This document shows positions 58,646 to 64,000 of a stretch of DNA of 64,000 nucleotides, in pieces. A program made the position numbers and the translations under genes. Position 1 is the first letter of the stretch. Each line of letters opens with the position of its first letter. The stretch is taken from positions 248,001-312,000 of the forward strand of contig ML058370.1 of assembly GCA_003013855.2 (NCBI GenBank). The letters run 5' to 3'. The notes beneath the pieces are model-generated. The model saw only the letters and a list, made by a program, of their open reading frames with translations, made no database searches and had not been told where the DNA came from. This DNA comes from Liriodendron chinense. Taxonomy: Eukaryota; Streptophyta; Magnoliopsida; Magnoliales; Magnoliaceae.

Positions 58646-61582
58646 GACGGTGTGGATGAGATATACATGATATGGTGGTCTTTAATAGTTGGGTACAAGG
58701 GTAGAAGGGGTGAGTCATATGAGTATACAAGCTGAGTTAACAAGATCAATCAACATGGTGAGTCAACCAGGTGAGTCAATAAGGCAGGTTGACAAGGCGG
58801 GTCAACATGGTGAGTTAACAAGGTGAATTGACAAGACGGTTCAACAGGGTGAGTTTAAGAAAGTAGCCCTGTGACTTGGATCGAGCAAACTCTAAGGATG
58901 ACCTTTCAATAAGGATTTACACAACTAATCATCAAGGTGGATCCATAGGATGGACAACGCAGTCATTCGAATACGCACACTAAGGTGGTCCCAAGGGCCA
59001 TCCTGTACATAACATGCTAGGGTTCATTCTTTTGGATGGTTTGGATCAAGCACAAAATTAAGGCGGTCCTAATGGATGGCCAACATACATATCGCACCGT
59101 GGAGGCCAATGGCTGACGTGGATAGGACACATGCATAACAAGATGGACCCGTGGTTGGGTATAACCGCACAAAGGAGTGGGGAAGCCACATACATCAATG
59201 GGCTACAACAGTTTGGGATCAACCCGATATTTGTGCTTTCCCACTAATCAAGTGAGATGGCAAACAAACACCATGGTGGGGCCCGCACACCACACGTGTG
59301 GAACCCCACCCATGGCTGGGTGACTTATGAACAGGAAGGATGGCAAATAAACATAACAGATGGGTCCTGTAAAGTTTCCAATGGTAGGCATTCAATCACC
59401 CTTATTTTCTACGTGTGGCCCACCTAAAACTGGGCCCACACCCCTGCCAAGAAGAATGGCACGATATACTCAACATTCATCAAGGTGGGACCCAAAGCTG
59501 GGCCCCATCACCTTTGGTTAGATGGAAAAATAAACATTACAATGGCCCCAAGGAAGGTTTCAAAGGTGGGCATCAATGACCACTGTTTCCTACAATGTGG
59601 TCCACTTGAGGCTTGTATTTACCTCATTATGAGGGCCCCCGGCCCTAAAATAATATGGAAAAACAGATGGGCGGCATACATAAAACAGATACATCGTGGT
59701 GGGACCCATAGAGCATAGCACCCAAATGGGCCCCAAGCATTTTGAATCATACTAATATTTTTGTTTCCCCCTTCACCCATATCCATGTGATCTTATGAAC
59801 AAGTTAAATGACAAATAAACATCACTGTAGAGCCTGGGAAGGTTTCAACGGTGGAGATCATTATTCCCACTGTTCCCATGGCATGGTCCACTTGACATTT
59901 GGATATGCTTCAATTTTGGCTCAGCCACTAAAATGAGCTGGAAAAACATATGGACAGAATAGATAAAGCAAATACATTCTAGGTGGGTCTCACGAGTGTG
60001 CCACTGGCTTGGCAGACCCCATATTTATTTAGTTATTTATTCATTATGTGCATATATATATTTATATATTTTATTTCTACCAAGTGGGGCCCACAGAAGC
60101 TTGGATCAAGCTGATATTGCTGCTTTCCCTTCTTCACACGCATGTGTGAACTTATGAACAGGTTGGATTTCAATTAAACATCATGGTGGGCATTGGAAGG
60201 TTTCAATGGTAGGGTCATTGTCCCTGCTGTTTCCTTTGGTGAGACCCCCTTGAGACTTGGATCTGACCCATTCTTGGGATCATGCCCTAAAATGATCTTC
60301 CCAGATGGATGGACGGTGCGGATATGACACATACAACACGGTGGGACCCACAGGGTGGCCCAACTGCTGGCACCCCCACGAGCCCAGCGTCCACGGACGC
60401 TGGGTACTTCCAGCGCGTCAGGGCCCTCCTCCTTTCTTTCTTTCTTTCTTCTCCTTTTTTTTTTTTGTTTTTCAATGGTTATCGTCGAGTGGGGCCCACA
60501 TAAGGGTGATCCACTCCGTTCATCAGCTGGGACATCTCATGGTGGGTCCAATGACCCCAATATTGGGTATATTACGGGGTCTACAAACATCAGTGTGGGC
60601 CGAAGCAGTTTCGACAGTGGACATCATTCACCCCACTGTTTCATGTGGTGCGGCCCACTTAAGAATTGAATATGCTTCACATTTGGGCCTTAGCCCTAAA
60701 CTGATATGGTAAAACAGATAGACGGCGTGGATGGAACATAAACATCAAGGTGGGTCCCACGAGTGGGGACCCCAGCCAATGCCCAAGGTGACGCTGGACG
60801 TTCCAGCGTCAAACGTCCAGACGCTGGACGTCCAGAGTCCCTTTTCTTTTTTTTTTTGGTTTCTTTTTTTTTTTTATATCGTGGTTATTTCAAGTGGGGC
60901 CCACTTATGGACAATCCACCCCCTCCATCATGTTCCTCAGCTCATTGGGGTTCTAAGAAGCCCAATATTGGGCAGGTAATATGGTCCACAAACATCACGG
61001 TGGGCCCAAGAAGCCTTGGCAGTCGTTCCCACTGTTTTCTATGGTGTGGTCCACCTGAGATCTGGATCTACTTAATTTTTGACATTCAAACCTAAAATGG
61101 GCTGAAGAAACAAATGGACGGCGTGGATCAATACATGCAGCAAAGGGGGGTCCCACGAGTGGGCCCAATGTCAAGCCCAACAGGGGCAGACGCTGCTGGG
61201 CAGCAGCGTCCTCTGGACGCTGACTGTCCAGCGGCCGGCTTCACCTTTCTTTTCTTTTCTTTCTCTTTTTTTTTTTTTTTATTATTATTGTTATTATTAT
61301 TATCATTATTATTATTATTATGTGGGGCCCATTCATAGACGATCCAGCCCACCCATCGCTTTGCCCATCACAAGGTGGGCCCAAGGAAAAGAAAATGAAA
61401 GATAAATGAGAAAAATGGGGGAATTTTGCACTCACAATGATGGTTGGACGGTTGGATTGCCGATCGGACGGTCCGGATGATGATCGGGGTCCTCCAAGCT
61501 TGATCTTCACCTTCAATCTCTCTAACTCTCTCTTTCTCTCTCTTGATCTCCCTCTAAATCTCTCTACTTCTCTCTCTTCTCT

Positions 61583-61620
<38 letters not shown>

Positions 61621-62126
61621 TCTCTCTCTCTCTAATCTTGCAATTGAGAAGGCCAACCCCCCCCCACGTATGGCTCTTGTATGGGAAGAGGGGGGTGCAT
61701 GATGTCATGATGATGATGATGATGATGAGAGAGGACATGGGGGAATGGGTTAGAGTTGACTTTTGGTGAGAGAGGATGGGGTGGGTATGGTGATGATGGC
61801 TAGATAATGATGGGGGTATGGGTAAGGGTGATGTGATAGATTTGACATGTTGTTGGGAATTGTGCAAGTGGGGCCCACGCCACACGCGCGTTGCGTGGCC
61901 CACCTCGAATTGCACGAACGTATGCATCTCACACACCGGGTATCGCAATGGGGCGTGCCGCGCGGCGTTGGAATCGTGGCGCCCGCGCGGTCGCAAGGGT
62001 ACAAGTCTTGGGTCGTTGCGGTACTAAATCAGGGTCGCGATCAAGGCTCTCTAATCTGGTCCGTCCGGGACGTACCGGTACCGGAAACTAAACGTACGGA
62101 GGGCAATTCAGGGTACGGGTCTTACA
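58646..62126 (-). mobile_element. Inverted solo giant LTR, right part
   Basis: Continues the inverted LTR from 45717, resuming TGTGGATGAGATATAC at the same internal position. It contains the inverted tandem units, (TC)n and (ATT)n tracts, and ends GGGTCTTACA at 62126, followed by CGATC. It is visibly more diverged than the two LTRs of the complete element. With the left part the solo LTR is about 5.9 kb. Confidence 0.88.
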
Positions 62127-62240
62127 CGATCGGTTGGCCAATGGGGTCCGATCGGTCAAGTATATACACAGCTTCTTACACAGTTACGCAGATCTGCGTA
62201 AGTTGTTTCTATTTTTTTTGTTATTTTTTAAAAATCTCTA
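62127..62240 (+). mobile_element. Copia element 5' LTR, second part (truncated)
   Basis: CGATCGGTTGGCCAATGGGG...GTTACGCAGATCTGCGTAAG...TTATTTTTT aligns with the 3' LTR from about 63567 to 63665. Alignment then stops and gag sequence follows, so the end of the 5' LTR and the primer-binding site are deleted. Confidence 0.75.
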
Positions 62241-63340
62241 GAGAACCGGATGTACCTATTGATGCAGTTGTTCACCTTAAGGATGGTGGAGGAGACGGAT
62301 ATGGAGAACCACATTAGCATGTTAATAGGCTAGTTTACAAGTTGGTGGAGATAGATGAGCCGATGAAGAATGAATATTAAGCATGCATCTTGCTGAATTC
62401 TCTTCCAGAATCATACGTGTCATTCAGGGACTCTTTGTTCGCAGGGAGGGAGACCATCAACGTTGAACCGTTATCTCAGCCCTCCAGTCGAGGGCGATGA
62501 GAAAGAAAAGCAGTGACGTGGGTTCTCATTCTTCCTTAGAGGCACTAATTATAAAGGGGAAGAAATTCTGAGCATGGTGGGGGATATTCTAAATCGGGAT
62601 CTAAAGCCAAGGTACGGTACTGGAATTGTGGTCAGGAAGGCCACATGAATGGGGATTGTCAGAATCTTAAGTTGAAACAAGAGAAGTCTGAAAATTCTTC
62701 TGGAGGGGGAGCTAATACCGTGGATGATAGTGGTGATCTTTGCGAAGTACTGACTGTATCCGGCAAGGGATCTCATGGTAGAGAGTGGATCCTAGATTCA
62801 TGTGCTTCATGTCACATTTGTCCTGACTGGAGTTCATTTATGACATACAAGGAGTACGATGGTGGATCAGTGTTTATGGGCGTTGGCTACGCTCATAAGG
62901 TGGTGGGTATTGGTACGGTGTGCATCAATATGTTCGATGGGATCGAACGAGTCTTGAAAGATGTGAAGCATGTCTCCAAAATAAAGAAGAATGTGATCTC
63001 TCTTGGTGCACTCGAGGTAAAAGGGTGCAGGTTCATTGGCCGCTATCGTTGTTGTAAAGTGATAAAGGGGGCACTCGTGTGGATGAAAAAACAGAGGTGT
63101 GGCCATCTTTACAAGTTGATCGGGAGCACGTTTCACAGTGGAGCTGCAGGATCGACAGCAGGATCCACGGTTGCTCTTATGTGGCAAGTGCCCAAGGGCC
63201 ACATGAGAAGAGCGATAAAGGGCGTGAAAGTGCAAGGATGAGGTTGATGGAGGCATGAGAAGTAGTGGAGCTATGTCGAAATTGAGATGATGAAGAAAGC
63301 AATAAAGGTTTGATTCGACATTTGAAGCCTCGATGGAGAT
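62241..63340 (+). pseudogene. Ty1/copia gag-protease fragment
   Basis: Broken frames give gag segments (HVNRLVYKLVEIDEPMKNEY, ILLNSLPESYVSF near 62390-62420). Next is a zinc knuckle whose first Cys is Tyr (YWNCGQEGHMNGDC near 62610), then an open stretch 62645-63241. This stretch has the protease motif WILDSCASCHICP (the usual D-S-G/A is D-S-C) and the downstream DVKHVSKIKKNVISLGALEVKGC and GHLYKLIGST blocks of Tnt1-like copia elements. The integrase, reverse transcriptase and RNase H are absent; a purine-containing stretch leads straight to the 3' LTR. This is a non-autonomous deletion derivative. Confidence 0.8.
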
Positions 63341-63986
63341 TATTGGAAGAGCCTTCAAACTGTGCAGTTATAGGATCCCAGAACCGGTCGGATAGACTGG
63401 TCCGACCGGTTAAATTTCAGATTGGGTGTGCAGTGTTAGCCTTGGACAGTTTTCTGACTATTTCGACCGATCGCCCAACCGGTTGGTGGTGTTCTCCGAC
63501 CGGTCGACTATGGAGGTGGACATGTCGATTTTTGGAAGTTTTCTCTCTGGACATTTTTTGCTAAACTCGATCGGTCGGCCAATGGGGTCCAATCGGTCGA
63601 GTGTATACGCGATTTCTTACCCAGTTACGCGGAATTGCGTAAGTTGTTTCTATTTTTGGGTTATTTGCTATATATATGGCATGAATTGGAACTTAGATTG
63701 TATCCTAAGGTGTCCAAGGTTTCCTAAGTGTATTGTTTTGAGAGAGAGAGAGAGCTTGAGTTTTCTCTTGGGTTTCCTTGCTTGTGAGTTGTTCATTTCT
63801 GTAATTTTCTGATTCATAGTAGATCGCTTTATGTCGTGGTTTTTACCCGTTGAGGGTTTTTCCATGTAAAATTGGATTGTCTCTATGTGGTTGATTGCGT
63901 GTGGGTGTGATTGCATTATGTTGCTCGTTTGATCTTATATTCTGCTATGGTGTTTGGCTTTGCTCCCGCTGCTGATTTTCCCAACA
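63341..63986 (+). mobile_element. Copia element 3' LTR
   Basis: Begins TATTGGAAGAGCCTTCAAAC (the 5' copy has TGTTGG) and ends CCCAACA at 63986, followed by CCAAC. It includes GCTATATATATGGC (near 63668), a (GA)n run near 63740, and CGATCGGTCGGCCAATGGGG. The last is the empty-site form of the place where the 5' LTR was hit by the giant solo LTR. Confidence 0.75.
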
Positions 63987-64000
63987 CCAACCCATCATAT

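Noticed and set aside
61241..61996. Long (251-codon) minus-strand open frame
   Set aside because: It runs through (GA)n, (ATT)n and CATCATC tracts of the inverted solo LTR, has no domain, and is a composition artefact.

Overview
This window looks like nuclear DNA of a flowering plant that consists almost entirely of transposable elements. The plant element families present are MULE with a Ulp1-like gene, CACTA, PIF/Harbinger with a Myb/SANT ORF, Ty1/copia and Ty3/gypsy; there is also the 5' piece of a CYP82-type cytochrome P450. A short dispersed repeat carrying a GGGCCCCACC...GATGTATGTG...CCACACCGTCCATC signature recurs throughout. I associate that repeat with magnoliid genomes (Magnoliaceae/Lauraceae type), but this placement is inference from memory. 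I see no intact single-copy host gene, no tRNA or rRNA gene and no CRISPR array.

Layout. 1-4.5 kb: a decayed PIF/Harbinger-type unit on the minus strand, with transposase, a Myb/SANT ORF and a third ORF (viroplasmin-like domain plus C-terminal hydrophobic tail). 4.9-7.4 kb: a foldback element and dispersed repeats. 7.4-10.1 kb: CACTA remnants, a minisatellite and a 46-bp CACTA-end palindrome with a TAT duplication. 12,189-22,269: a complete 10.1-kb MULE with 83-bp terminal inverted repeats and a perfect 9-bp target-site duplication (ATTTATATT). It carries a broken MuDR-type transposase on the plus strand, a DUF1985/Ulp1-type protease gene on the minus strand, and palindromic tandem arrays between and outside them. 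22.7 kb: the 5' end of a CYP82-like P450 with its TATA box. 24-28 kb: repeats, CACTA-end sequence and a second Harbinger unit (minus). 29-34 kb: an 0.83-kb direct duplication bracketing a second Myb/SANT plus viroplasmin-tail pair (plus). 35-43 kb: mostly dispersed repeats.

43-64 kb: a four-level nest. A dispersed repeat is interrupted by a deleted copia element at 43,086. The copia 5' LTR is interrupted by an inverted solo LTR (target duplication CGATC). The solo LTR is interrupted by a complete, recent, opposite-oriented element of the same family (45,718-58,645, target duplication GACGG). That complete element has two LTRs of about 6.07 kb around an internal region of only 778 bp, which holds a primer-binding site, a short gag-like ORF with one zinc knuckle, and a polypurine tract. 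Its LTRs contain a tandem series of ~0.4-kb units, each made of the dispersed repeat, an A-rich tract and a GC-rich hairpin.

Most genes described here are transposon genes or wrecks of them. The most unusual items are the giant-LTR element, the MULE with arrays of palindromic TTGACC sites, and the conserved viroplasmin-tail ORF that accompanies two Harbinger Myb ORFs.
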